Shown: one piece after another, positions 11,076 to 23,234 of the stretch
Layout: every line of letters begins with the position of its first letter
Numbering within the stretch: the first letter of the stretch is position 1
From: Epiperipatus broadwayi
Lineage: Eukaryota > Onychophora > Udeonychophora > Euonychophora > Peripatidae
Assembly: GCA_028023455.1 (NCBI GenBank)
Contig: JAQFVV010006633.1
Span: 186,001 to 250,000 of the forward strand
Reading direction: 5' to 3'
DNA: 64,000 nt
The notes under the pieces: generated by a model
Told to the model about the DNA's origin: nothing
Databases searched by the model: none
What the model saw: only the letters and a program-made list of their open reading frames with translations
Translations under genes and position numbers: made by a program

Positions 11076-13777
11076 CACTAGAGCAGGCGTTATCAACAGT
11101 TTTTGTCCAAGAGCCACATTAGAAAGAAAACTTTTTTCACGGGCGGATGAAATATTAAAATTTAAAAATGTTAAATACAAAAACAATTCGTTTAATTAAA
11201 CAAAATTTTATTATGTAATTAAATAATTTAGTACAAAAAATTAACAAAAAAAACTAATGTGACGTGTTGAGGCGCTTTGCTTCATTTATTATTTTTTTAA
11301 TATCTGGCTCTATACTTGTAGTAGCTATTTTTAACACAGCCTCTAAATGTAAATCATTCAATCTTGATCTTGTACTTTTATTTAGATTCATTAAAGAAAA
11401 AATTTGTTCACAAATATAAGTTGAGCTGAAGATTACTAAATATTCCTTGGCAAATTTTTTTAAATTTCCATATTTTCCATCATTCAATTGCTTATAAAAA
11501 TTGCACACATTTTCTTGTTCTTGATATTTCTCATGTAATAATTCATCACATTGTAAATTAATTATTTCTAATTGTATATCAACAGGAATGTCATCTACAT
11601 GTACAGAAAATGGATTTCGGATAATAGATAAAATTTTATCAATTTTCTTGAAGCAATTGAATCGCTGCTCGAAATCTGTCATTAGTGCAAGGATATTGTT
11701 ATTAAATTCTTGAACTTTTTCTCTTGAAATATTTAATGATATGATCTCTAACGTTGGAAAATGAACAAATTGGCATTCAGCCTGATTTCTAGAAAAAAGA
11801 TTAAGCTTCATTTGAAAAGATTTTAACCTTTGTACTAAATCATGAATATATAATTTTTTTCCCTGTAAACATACATTAAATTCATTGAAATGTGTTAGAA
11901 TATCCAAAGAAAATGCTAAATCACAAATCTAATTTGGTTCTGATCATTCAGGAAAATCCTCATTTTCTTTAAGTGTTAAAAATATTTTTATTTCCTCTTG
12001 AAGATCTCACATATGTCTTAAAACTTTTTCCAAGCTTAATCAACGGAATTTATTGTGATATAGTACATTTACATAACTAGTATTTAGTTCTTCAAGGAGT
12101 CCAATAAATTGCCTGTGTTTTAATCCTTTTGATCGAAGGAAATTCACTAATTTCACAATTAAGCTTGTAACATGATCGATTTTTAAAATATTTTTGCATA
12201 ATGCATGTTGATGAATAATGCAGTGTATGATTATAATTTTATGATTTGGATCAATTTCAGAAATTTTGTCTTCAATACGTCTTATGAGACCAGTATTTTT
12301 TCCAATCATATTTGGTGATCCATCTGTTGTTACATTCACCAATATTTTCCAGTCAATAAAGTATTTAAAAAAACCTTTTTCAACCTCTCGGAAAAGATCT
12401 TCTCCCTTTGTTGTGTCTTTCATAGGAACAATTGACAAAAGTTCTTCCGAAATTTGAAAATCTTCAGTAATCACTCTGATAAAAAATTAATAACTGAGCA
12501 GTATCCTTTACATCGCAACTTTCATCAAGAGCTATTGCATAAAAATGGGCCAATTCTAAATTATTCAGTAACTGACCATTTAAATTAGCATTCATATCTT
12601 CTTTTTTTTAGGGCAATAGTTTGCCGAGACAGGCTTATATTTTCAATTTTATGTTTAGCTTCTGGACACATTACATCACAAACATCCAACATGCACTTTT
12701 TTAGAAATTCTCATTTGGTAAAAGGTTTTCCACATTGAGCAATCTGTTTTGCTACTAAAAAACTTGCTTTAGTAGCAGATTCTTGTAATCGATTTTGCCG
12801 TGTAAATATATTTGCTGCCGAGTCAATTTTACTTCGAGATCTGCGGCTTGTTTTTTTCGGCTTTCTTCATTTAAATTTTGTGCTTAACCTGCATGTTTCA
12901 TTTCAAAATGTCTTCTCAAGTTGTATTCTTTTAAAACAGTTATACTCAAATTGCAAATAAGACAAACCATCTTATTATTATACATAGTAAAAAAATATTT
13001 CCACTTCCATTCTTCATTAAATATACGGCATTCAAGATCAATTTTTCATTTTCTGAAAGTCATTCCTAGAATGAAAAAATTTTTTAGCTTAAAATATGCG
13101 AGTTGCGTATTTTTCACCGTAAAAAAATTACAGTGATAAAAAAATTGCCCACAAACTGTATAGGTGTGTCAATTAGAAGCTACATCCAATCACGAGAGCT
13201 TTATTCACAATAAAGCGATCGAAGCTCACTCTAGTAGTCTAGTTTAAAAGCTTTGTTGAGTTCGTTACAATAACATATCTATAAAAACTACAACTGTATT
13301 ACTAAAATCATTATGAGTGGTTATTCAGAAAAATAAAAATCGATTTTAAACAAGTACAACAAAGAGCTTTTAAAATCGCAATTTATTTTTCTTTTTTTAG
13401 TTAGTATAATCTATTTTTTAGATAATGTACAATGATAATTGCTTTTGTTTCATATTTATTTAATTTAATTAAAGTTAAAATTGGAGAGAATAAAAATGAC
13501 ATGCAGATTACTGATCCAGATAAACAAAAAGAAAATTCATAAAGAAATCTTTTATATAAAAAATTAAAGGGACAAAAAAACTAAATCTTATTTTAGTTAC
13601 TTACTGCGAATCTATGAACTGCAATGCAATGGAAAGTAGCAAAAAAAAAGTGCAGTTTCTATCTTACTTACATATATTGATTTCCAATAATCAAAAATGC
13701 TTCTGGGGGCCACATACACTCATGATGCGGGCCAGATCCAGCTCGCAGGCCGCATGTTGGACATGCCTGCACTAGAG
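11076..13777 (-). mobile_element. complete hAT transposon with 8-bp target duplication
   Basis: The element spans 11084-13769 (2686 bp) and is bounded by a perfect 8-bp direct repeat, CACTAGAG, at 11076-11083 and 13770-13777, the hallmark of hAT insertion. The terminal inverted repeats start CAGGCGTTATCAAC on the left and, as the reverse complement of the right end, CAGGCATGTCCAACATGCGG. They are therefore imperfect but clearly paired at CAGGC. The right end also carries a G+C-rich subterminal block. One transposase, now broken, is encoded on the minus strand. Part of the region upstream of it (13090-13700) probably holds the element's own promoter. Confidence 0.9.
11254..13064 (-). pseudogene. 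hAT transposase, broken (ZBED5/GTF2IRD2-like group)
   Basis: Transposase of the hAT element at 11084-13769. Reading from 13064 down, an ATG is followed by ECRIFNEEWKWKYFF and a BED-type zinc finger (CLICN...LRRHFEMKH). Then come AKQIAQCGKPFTK, a helical region with CPEAKHKIENISLSRQT, the first catalytic block with ALDESCDVKDTAQLL, the block VTTDGSPNMIG, and IIHCIIHQHALCKNIL. The C-terminal dimerisation region (YICEQIFSLMNLNKSTRSRL ... HLEAVLKIATT) ends with a stop at 11254. The order and length (about 600 residues) match a full-length transposase. Inactivation includes a stop six codons in, stops after MKHAG and near NKFR, and frameshifts at the poly-T run near 12602 and near 12485. The Asp of the TDG and DES motifs and the His/Cys residues are still readable, so decay is recent to moderate. 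Confidence 0.85.
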
Positions 13778-14680
13778 TATTTTAAGTTATATACTTTCAT
13801 TGTTTAAATAGATATTGACAATGTTTAAAACAAATTACACCACTGATTTAATATGCATTTTCTGGATTAAGCATAAAAATGGTCATATGCTATGGTTAGA
13901 TGGCCTTTTAATTATCTTTTGTAACAGTTGATGAGTCTTAATCTTGAATATATATATATACACCTAATATAATTTATAATTTCAGATGATGTCTTATGCC
14001 ATAATTGAAGAACATTTCAATTGCTTATTGTAACACTTGCATAAATCTTAAACTCAAAGTATTATATATAGAGAGAAATACATACATGTAAATCCTTACA
14101 GTATAGTCAATAATTGTATATGTTTTCTAGTTAGTTTTAATTTCAATTATTTCATAGGGAAAAAATTTCAATATTATATTGTAAAACTTTGTGACATTTT
14201 AATATCAGTACATAAATCATAATTAATTATAATAAAAGCAAAGGTATTAAAAGAAATTTATGATAGTTCTATCTTGACAAAATATATTTTATTCATCCAA
14301 ATATATATATATATATTCAATAAATATTGCTTGTGTTTAAGAATTTTTAAAATACATTAACTTAGGATATATGTATAGTTTTGGCAACGTTTGGATTATG
14401 TTGGTCTGTTAAATCTTTATCTTTGCTAATAAAGGACAACACTAAGAAATTGGTCTAAAGGGTATTCCCTTTCGTAATTTGAAAATATTTGGTTCCAAGT
14501 GGACGTGTGAAAATTTATAGACAAATTGTAAACCATTAAAATGTGCATTTTGAATGACACCCAATCAATTAATAGAAAAGACACCTGTTTCACCATTTCA
14601 AAAAGATGGACAAACTAATTCAAACAATATTTTAAATAAAATACTGAAACATCTAACTAATTAACATAAATTTGAATACT
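13778..14680. other. AT-rich DNA, nothing recognised
   Basis: No supported gene or repeat. Contains short AT microsatellites near 13950 and 14305. Confidence 0.5.
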
Positions 14681-14684
14681 CCCT

Positions 14685-16030
14685 CTCATCACTATCAACC
14701 GCACACAGCTATGAGTATGATGCCATGGAGCTTTGAAAGCGCTAAGCTTTAAATATATTATTAATAAATATAACTTCTTTAACGAGCGTTAAAAGCGCAT
14801 AATTATTGATATAATATATATGTATTTTTAAAATATGCATAAATATATATGCACACACATTTTGAAATATAACCATGAATTAAAAAATTAAATTTTAAAA
14901 AAGGCCATATAAATTAATACCGGTAAGTTGGTTTTTTTTTTTTTAATTCAGTAGTTCTATGCAATTCATTATTAATGGTGTATGTAATTCAACTAATTGA
15001 CTGAAGCAAAAAGAAGACTTTTACTTTTAAATTTTGAATTAATCAATGTTCTTATTTTATTTTGCATTCAGAAATTTTTAGCTAAGATTTTACCACAGGG
15101 GAAAACACAGCTGGTCAACAACTTCTGACATAAGATAAATCAATTTCAGTAAAAATAAATTGTTTTGATTTATTGTTGTAATTATTTTTTAAAATTTAGT
15201 ATTTCTTTTTATAAATATTAGGCGCTTTCATAAGAAAAGTTATTAATAACTGCGGATTTATTGAATGTTAGCGCTTTCTAGGGCTACATATTCTCTCATA
15301 TTCAAAGCAGTGAGATTTGCGTGAGTGGGTGCATATATATATATGCAGTGAGATTATATAAATGTATGTATATTATATGGTTCATTTTTTCGATAGAGTG
15401 GAGCAGGATTTATTCCTATTTATGAGGGATCAATATTGTCGGCTATATGTAACACCTCTTTAATTTTTTGCTTGACATCATTTTGCTCGACACAAGCACA
15501 GTTATGGACTTGAATATGACCCATTACATTTTGGTGATCAAAGAAGATAAACTTATGTTCAGCATTGTTTGTGGCTCTTTTATAGAGGTATTTCTGTTAA
15601 GTGATCCTTGTAGAAAGGCATGTGCATGATTCACCATAACACTGAATTCTGCTTTGGGGCATGCAATTTTATATATGGTGTGTGGAGTTTAATCATTATG
15701 GAGTCTATCTTTAGTCTTATTTATGAATCTGTTTATTGTAAGAGAAGTATGATAGATTATTTGATGAATTTGTAAGCCACCAACATTGCATGTATGGAGC
15801 AAAATAAGCAAAAAATGAAAATAGCATATTATAGCCAACTTCTCTAATGGCATGATTAGGAAGAAATCCTGGTTGCCCCATTGAAAAAATGGGCCATATA
15901 GTTTACATACATTTGCATAATCTCATTTCATATACATAGACACATTCACTCACACAAATGTCACTGCTATGAATATGAAACCACATGTAATGCTCGGAAG
16001 CACTAGGCTTCAGTAAATATGCAGTTTTTA
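14685..16030. repeat. three copies of one terminal repeat around a GIY-YIG remnant
   Basis: A ~110-130 bp sequence occurs three times: 14685-14800 (+ orientation, with GCTATGAGTATGATG and GAAAGCGCTAAGCTTTAAAT), 15215-15350 (inverted, with TTAGCGCTTTCTAGGGCTAC and ATATTCAAAGCAGTGAGA) and 15935-16020 (+ orientation, with GCTATGAATATGAAACC and GGAAGCACTAGGCTTCAGTA). The second and third copies bracket the endonuclease remnant at 15.39-15.75 kb as imperfect inverted termini. This fits degraded terminal repeats of a Penelope-like or similar element with an added inverted partial copy, although a DNA-transposon terminal inverted repeat is also possible. Confidence 0.5.
15390..15750 (-). pseudogene. 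degraded GIY-YIG endonuclease of a retroelement
   Basis: Minus-strand conceptual product in two frames. The first part reads TIYKIACPKAE and then SLNRNTSIKE. After a frameshift come NAEHKFIFFDHQNVMGHIQ and CVEQNDVKQKIKEVLHIA. The YxIxCPxxxC start, the conserved SIKEH-like block and the K-I-K-E-x-L-H-I-A segment (position of the family's catalytic Glu, here followed by VL) match the layout of GIY-YIG domains attached to Penelope-like and related retroelements. The Tyr-Ile-Gly half of the motif is lost. It is too decayed to assign to a clade. Confidence 0.4.
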
Positions 16031-17490
16031 GTAGTTTTCTTACAATAGTGCCTAAGGATATATATTTACACACAACAGCAGTACAAAAAATTGTTACCCT
16101 TTTTGAATTTTGTATATAAGTAAAAAATAAGCATATAATTATAAAACATATCTATGTATGCATAAGTCTTTTAGAAAGGTAGCACCAGTTAAATAGATAT
16201 AGTGCTTCTTAATATTAAAATGCATTATATTCAGATAAAAATTAAATCCACCTTCATTTAGCCACCTACGATTTTATATAGGCTTGTAGATTAGATAATG
16301 ATATCAGCAAAAACAAAATTCATATTATCTAAGATGCTTATGTAGCTTCATTAATTTTGGGTTATTTACATATTTGATGGTTTATTTGAAGATTTGCAAA
16401 AATAATAAAAATTAACTCTATAAATTTAAATAAATTTAATTTAGATAAAACTACTAAAACATTTCAGATGATTTAAAATTAATTTCATTGTTATCAGTGT
16501 CTAATAAAAGTGGATTTATTTTCTACCTAAGATTAATAAAACATTGCATTTATTGAACTAATGTTTTAAAAAGTTTATTGGGTTAAGGGTCATATATTTA
16601 TCAATATCGTAATATATTTTTTAAAATATATTGTTAAAATAAGTAGAAGTTAACTCTTTTCCATAGATTTAAATATAAAACTAATTCAAACAAAAAACAA
16701 TTTCAGCTTATTTGAAATTCAGCCTTCTTGTGTTTTTATTGTTATATCTACATTTCTATATAATATCTTAGCTGGTAAGGTGAAAGGAAATTCATTTTCC
16801 ATCTGAAATTACTTGAATTTGATAATGGGACATTGCACATTACATTTTTTAACTAATGTTTTGGAGGTGTATCTAAATATTATAGATTAATGTCTGGGAT
16901 GCTTTAAAAGAGCAGCATATTTATATTGTAAAATAAATAATATATTATTATTATTATTATTGTTTGTTTGTGGCATTTGACCATAGTATGACCCAGAATT
17001 AACATTGCTCACCAAAAAAAAAAAATATAAATATTATTATTATTTTATAATTTTTAATTTGCTTTATTATTATTTGAAACTTTGGATACTCTTTATTGAA
17101 ATTTTTGATTTAAATTGTTTTAAAAAAAATTATTTGAATATTGATATATATGTGTAAATTATTATATAGATATATATTAAAAGTATTTTCTGTAGAAGAA
17201 TTTTTAACAATCAATCGTAGTTTGTGCTTCTACCTGAAGAAAATATATAATTAATTTTTACTTACGTCATATATTTAATAAGGATAGATAAACACCCATT
17301 TTATAAATTAATCACCCCATTAAAAGAAATAATTAAAAACTTAACTCATTTTTAAAAAAAATAATAATGATTAATAATTAATAAACTAATTATACATGTA
17401 TGCTTAAAAAATTTAAACTTTTATACTAATTACTGATTGTTAATGATTATTAAAAAAGGGCATTTAGTAAATTATGTTCAGAACTAAAAT
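16031..17490. other. AT-rich DNA, nothing recognised
   Basis: No gene or repeat family recognised. Short ATT repeats occur near 16945. Confidence 0.5.
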
Positions 17491-17492
17491 TA

Positions 17493-17575
<83 letters not shown>

Positions 17576-17599
17576 CAACAACAACAATAATAATAATAA
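17493..17599. repeat. (AAT)n microsatellite with AAC interruption
   Basis: About 107 bp of AAT trinucleotide repeat. An internal AAC/ACA block lies near 17571-17586 and is followed again by AAT units. Confidence 0.95.
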
Positions 17600-17779
17600 A
17601 ACAATTTGCACATCAATAAATAATGGAATAATTTAATCAAACTTATGAAGACGAAAAAAAAATTATTTAAATAAATACATATATAAAAAATATTATCTTT
17701 ACTTTTATAAAAGTGGGAAAAACATTAAACATATTTTGTATCATAATTATGCCAAAAATTATTCTCTATATATGAAAGC

Positions 17780-18480
17780 ATTAGACTCCAAAAACTTTTT
17801 TGATGTACAAACTGATTTTAAGCCAGTTTGAAAAACAAATGATATCATTGTGAATATATAATTTTATAACTGAAAAGATCCAGAAATACCAGGAAAAAAA
17901 ATCTACTTGCTATTTATTGATTGCAACAAAGCCTTTGACTCAGTTGACATTATTAAATAATGAATCAGCCTTAGGAAGATAATTGTACTAAAGTGATTCA
18001 TTATTTATAAGAAATATCTTTAGTATATGACTAGAAACTATAATTAAAACAGATTGGTAAAAGAGATTCATTTATATTAGTAATTAGATAAAGCTACAAA
18101 TACCCTCTCATCTTTTTTACTTTTTATATTAATTATGTAAGAAATAGCCCACATTAAACATTGATAATTGTTGGAAGAAGTATAAATAATTTTAGATATA
18201 TTGGTAGCATTACAATCATAAAAAAGGTCATAAAAGTTATCAATAAATTTAAAAAATGACATTGCAGAAAATATGAAGAGGTCAAAAATTATAGTATCTG
18301 AGTAAATTAATCTTTTAAAATTTAAGATGAAGATATGGAAGTTAAACAAAAGTTTGGTCTTCATTAACTACTCACCAATAATTAATTGTTTGCCAGAATC
18401 TTTTGAAGAATTACATAAAAAAATTGAAAAGATTTTTAAAAGTAATAACATACCTTTGATTAAAAATTAGAATTGTTAAA
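17780..18480 (+). pseudogene. degraded RTE-like LINE reverse transcriptase
   Basis: Fragments of a reverse-transcriptase palm on the plus strand. QTDFKP corresponds to the AGFR region. YLLFIDCNKAFDSVD (about 17910-17955) is the motif A block with its catalytic Asp. Near 18165-18240, GRSINNFRYIGSITII aligns with the G-R-x-I-N-N-L-R-Y-A-D-D segment of RTE/BovB-type enzymes, with the catalytic ADD already lost (read as IGS). Stops and frameshifts are frequent. No endonuclease or tail was found, so this is an old internal fragment. Confidence 0.6.
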
Positions 18481-18634
18481 GTTGTGAAATTTTTTATAAA
18501 TTTTTAAAAATGTGAAAATTTGTCATTAAAAAAGACAGATAAAATTAATAATGTTTTTGGTAATGATTTTGAGAAACATAATATTCATTAATAAATGTAA
18601 ACAACTGGGTATATTGTGATGAGGTGTTTTAGAT

Positions 18635-18852
18635 GTATTTTTATATTGGACTATTTCCATCATTTAATATACATATTGAATGTCTTTAGAAAAATTTAAC
18701 TTTATTTAAATATTCCATATACATTCAAGTAACCTATTTGATGCACTATTACTAACAGTTGAATGTATTTGGAATAGTTAAATAAAGTTACATTTTTCTA
18801 AAGACATTCAATATGCATATTAGATGGTGGAAATTGTCCAATATAAAAATAC
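18635..18852. repeat. long hairpin repeat R4 (95-bp arms, ~29-nt loop)
   Basis: The left arm at 18635-18729 is the near-perfect reverse complement of the right arm at 18759-18852. Landmarks are TCCATCATTTAATATACATA and AGATGGTGGAAATTGTCCAA. The spacer is about 29 nt. A diverged copy of loop plus right arm lies at 59612-59770, showing that this is a dispersed family and not a unique palindrome. Confidence 0.85.
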
Positions 18853-19950
18853 AACTGGATATATAATTAGATCACAAATAGCCAGATTGAAATTATATTT
18901 TATAAATCTTAAAAGTGATTCATTAAAAGTATACATTGCTTAATAAAGTGATCAAGTCATAAAAAAAGATGGAAAACAGACCATGGAAAAACAAAACTAA
19001 AAATCCAGAAAGACGACTTGATTCCTCCTACACTCAGATTAAAGTAAATAAATATGATTTTAAAAACAAAAAAAAATGTCATTTTCCTTATATGTGGAAT
19101 GAAAGTAGAATATTGAAGAAATTTTAATACAGATATTGAAAAAATTATAAATTTATGAATTTTTAATTATCCTTCTGTCCCAAAGGTATTCTTATTTCAA
19201 TACCAGTCAGAAGAGCATCTGTAATTATAAATCAACTCAAGTATAAGTTAAACTAACAAAATGATTTTATTCAATGTACAAATTTCATTAGAAATTTCTG
19301 AAGTCTATCATTCAAATAAGCTTTTACATGAGTGTGCCAATTTTTACACATGCTTAGTAGATAATTATAATCCATTTACATTGTAGCTGGAATTGAAATA
19401 GTTCTTCATGAACTAAGTCTGATGCAACTATAATATCTACATTTATGTATTATTAGTGAAAATTCTAAACTTTGGCAGTTATAATATCCACAGTCTTCAG
19501 ATTTTCTGCTGCTCTTTATTATGTTAACCACAATAGCAATAATATAATTTCACATACACATACAAATAGTTCTTAGCAAGGTTTTTTAATATAAGTCAAT
19601 TTAGCATAATTATTTCTCAACAGCATAATTGGCTTTTAATATACATTTAAATGTATGATTGATATAATGTAGATTTTTCCAAATAACATAATAACTAGAA
19701 AATATTTTATTTATATACGGCCTGCACATATTTATATGGTTAAATAATAAACTATTTACATTTGCATATCTAAAATCCATGCTCAGACAGTCTATTCCTC
19801 TCTCATTCCTACTCTAGAAATAATGCTCTTATTCATACACATAATCATCTAATTTAGAAGTTTTTCTACATATGTACTCTTCTAGCAAAAAGTATTTCTT
19901 CCTTTTCTAGTGAAAATATAATGATTTCTTTTTGTTGAAACAATGTTGTA
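18853..19950. other. AT-rich DNA, nothing firmly recognised
   Basis: The sequence is pyrimidine-rich on + towards its right end, where it runs into the Gypsy remnant. I see no separate gene. Confidence 0.45.
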
Positions 19951-19959
19951 GTAACATTA

Positions 19960-20690
19960 TATTCTGCTTGTTCAATAGTTTATCCATGATTCGGTCATTT
20001 TTTCCAGGTTGATCTATTTCCATAGTTTGCTTCTTTTTACCAAGAAAATTTTCATTATTATCTACATCTGGTTATTATCTATATCTGGTGTCTCACTTTC
20101 ATTATGCTATAAATGATTTATATGTCTCTTAAACTCTTTCCAATATTAAACTTTATTAATAGTTTATGCCTGATAAGATTTTCTATACTTCTCCTGGTAA
20201 CTATTTATTTTTTAAAGTATTATATATCCAAACGTTTTGTCCAATTATAAAATTTTTTCAAGTTATGGAGTTATTTAAATTTTCATATGTAGTTGACAAT
20301 AATTTAGAAAGATGAGTATGAAATTATCTAAGCATTAATAATTGGTGTTTTATTAGTAGTTGTACATGGGATAAAATGCTGGAAAAGTATCGCATCTACT
20401 AATGCTTCCATAATGTCGTTGTGGCAAGTTATATTCAATATAAATTTTAATTGCTGAACTGTTCTTGATACTATTTTATATTTTTCTGACAAAGATAATT
20501 AGATACATAGAGCTTTTTGATTCTTTAAAAAAATTTATAATTTCTGGTAATCATTCATTCTAATGAGAAAGGCAGTCAACAAAATATTTTAAAATATTTT
20601 TTCTGTAGTGAATGATAATGATTTTCTAGAATAATTATCATGGGTATTTCTATCATATTTATTTTTTTATAAATTGCAATAATAAAAACA
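19960..20690 (-). pseudogene. Ty3/Gypsy integrase and C-terminal remnant
   Basis: Minus-strand frames give, in the order expected for the distal integrase of a Gypsy pol gene, an ERxVQxLK-like helix (SRTVQQLKFIL). Then come IPCTTTNKTP (the end of the integrase core, typically YRNTPH-TTxxSP), FIIGQNVWIYNTLKNK and LPGEVYKILSG (the C-terminal beta-barrel), and EFKRHINHL with NESETPDI (the terminal R-H-x-N-x-L block). Stops and at least two frameshifts break it. Neither LTR could be matched next to it. The two candidate LTRs at 28-30 kb are in the other orientation and need not be related. Confidence 0.6.
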
Positions 20691-20694
20691 TTTT

Positions 20695-22184
20695 TATTAA
20701 ACAACTAAATATCACATGAACACCAATCTCTATGCTTACACAACCTTTTAACACAGAGGCAAAACTTTTTATACAGAATGCCACTCAGTGCAAGACAGAG
20801 TAATCAATGGATGCAAAAATGTTTGTGCAATAAAATTCTTATCTAGTGTCTACTCATCCAACATCTGCAGACTAGTTTCTAAATTATGACTTTTCTTCAG
20901 TGAAGAGCCTTGGATCTGAAATCACTGCACCTTCATCTTAGAACCTAAAGCAACCCTCTAGTAGTCACCTTTTACTTTTTTAGATAACTATGACACTTTG
21001 AATTCAAAATGAAAAAACAATAACATTTTGAATCCAAGCCCATTTACTTGTATAGTCATACAGGTCTGAACATTGTTCAGCATCTAGACATTTTGGTGTC
21101 ATTGGTTCTATAATAATCATAGTCACTATAAACCCATTAAACATGATTGGTATTAAACAACTACATATCACATGATCACCTTTCTTTATGCTTATACAAG
21201 CTGTTAACACAGAGGCAAAACTTTCCTTCCAGAGTGCCACTCAGTAAAAGCCAGAGTAATCAATGGATGCAAGAATATTTGTGCATAAAATTCTTATCTA
21301 GTGCCTACTCATCTACCCCCAGACTAGATTTTAGGTTCTAACTTTCAATGAAGAGCCTTGGATCTGAGATCTCTATACTTACATTTTAGAATCTAATGCA
21401 ACCCTCTAAAAGCCACCTTTTACCATTTTAGTTAACTATAACACTTTGATTCAAAATAAAAACACAAACATTTTAAATTCAAGCTAATTTGCTTGTATGG
21501 GCATATAGACTTGAACTCTTTTCAGCATCTATACATTTTAGAGTCTTCAAAACTTTAATAATCACAGTCACCATAAACTTATTGACCAGGATTGGTATTA
21601 AACAACTACACATCACATGATCACCTTTTTCTATTCTTACACAAGCTGTTAACACATAGGTAAAACTTTCCTTACAGAATGTTACTCAGTGTAAGCCAGA
21701 GTGCAATAAATGCAAAAAGGTTTGTGTGTAAAATCCATATCTTGTGCCTATTCATAAACATCCCTAAACTTGTTTCTATGTTGTGACTTTCAGTGAAAAG
21801 CCTTGGATCTGAGAGCACTGCACATACATTTTAGAATCTAATTCAATCCTCTATCAGTCACCTTTTACCTTTTTAGTTAACTATAATACGTTGATCCAAA
21901 ATAAAAACACTTTGTTTTTAATTCAAAGTCATTTGCTTGTATAGTCATATAGATCTGAACTCTGATCAGCATTTATACATTTTGGTAGCTTTGGTTCTTT
22001 AATAATCACAGTCATCATAAACCTATTGAAAAGAATTGGTATTAAACAACTACACATCACAAGATCATCTTTCTTTATTCTTAGTCAAGCTGTTAACACA
22101 CAGCAGAACTCTCCATACAGTAGCACCACTCAGTAAAAGATGAAGAATTCAATGGATGCAAGAAATATCTAGACTGTGCTTATT
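20695..22184 (+). repeat. tandem array R2, ~445-bp units
   Basis: Units start at 20695, 21151, 21596 and 22040 (spacings 456, 445, 444). Each begins TATTAAACAACTA followed by a CACATGATCACC-like block. Each then carries CAATGGATGCAAGAA, AGAGCCTTGGATCTGA and TTGCTTGTAT in the same order, and the fourth unit is cut short by an inverted copy. Unit-to-unit divergence is moderate, with scattered substitutions and small indels. The ORFs in this block are chance frames that recur because of the repeat. Confidence 0.9.
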
Positions 22185-22545
22185 AAAGAAACAAAGACCC
22201 TAAAATGTATGGGTGCTGAACTGAATTAAGATCTATATGTCTATAGAAGCAAATCAGCTCGAATTGGAAACACTGTTTTCATTTTAGACTGAAAGCTTTA
22301 TAGTTAATTAAAAAAATAAATGGTTTTTCCTGGAATGTTGCATTCGATCCTAAGATCTATGTGCAATGCTCTTGAATCCAAGGCTCCTCACTGATGAAAG
22401 CCACAAGCTAAAAGCTAGTTTGGAGATATTGGATGGGTAGGCACAAGATGGGGATTTCATGCACAAACCTTCTTGCATCCATTGATTACACTGGCTTGCA
22501 ATGAATGGTGATACTGTACAGAGAGTTTTGCCTTTAGGCAAAAAC
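22185..22545 (-). repeat. inverted R2 copy closing the array
   Basis: The reverse complement of an R2 unit. It carries CTTGAATCCAAGGCTCCTC, TTGCATCCATTGATTAC and AGAGAGTTTTGCC in the order opposite to the array at 20.7-22.2 kb. Together with the fourth unit it forms an interrupted palindrome. A further solitary copy in this orientation is at 44580-44870. Confidence 0.8.
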
Positions 22546-23229
22546 ATTCTTCAAATCAGATGTAGTGGTACAAATTTATGGGTTCATTTATTCTGAAAAT
22601 CTCATAAATTTTGAAGCTAACAAAAAACTGTTCATCATGTCTATTACTTTATCATTAATCAAAAGGGAATCTAATGCCTTCTCTGTCTTTCTTTAATCAA
22701 TTTAATAGAAAATTATGACATTAATACCATGTGATATATTTAATATGTTCAAAGTATATCTAAAATTAGCTGTGACCAAAAAATATTTGCATTTTCTTTG
22801 CAAATGTTAATATACTAATTATTTTAAGCTTTCTTGTGTCAGTTATTAAACTTCTATATTAAATATCTGTACTGCTGTCCTGTGTGCTTTAGTGCAATAG
22901 TAGAAAGATGATTTTGAAGCTCAAGATATCCAGCATTTAAACTTCTTATAAATTTTCTAGCAATAATGTCATTGAATTATTTTTATTTTTCTATGCTACT
23001 CATAAAATTCCAAATTCAATTCATTTTGATAGTTAGTTTAATATTATTTTTTCCTTCACTGTATATTTAATTTTTATACATATATGTGCATGCATGACAA
23101 AGTGGTTTTTATTTATTGGTTTCATTTAGTTGTGGGTGCTTTTGGTAGAAAGCACCATAACTATATCTCTCAAGCAGCAACATTATGAAACATAATATAG
23201 GACTCATCACTAAATATACATTCAACTAA
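22546..23229. other. AT-rich DNA, nothing recognised
   Basis: No domain or repeat supported. It may include the decayed C-terminal end of the neighbouring hAT transposase, but I could not follow it. Confidence 0.4.
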
Positions 23230-23234
23230 ATAAG

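Noticed and set aside
12266-13136. Plus-strand ORFs at 12266-12457 and 12921-13136
   Set aside because: They are shadows of the minus-strand hAT transposase, which accounts for the whole region.
20695-22545. Possible CRISPR-like array because of regular repeats
   Set aside because: Units are ~445 bp and repeat throughout their length with no short-repeat/unique-spacer pattern. The genome is eukaryotic.
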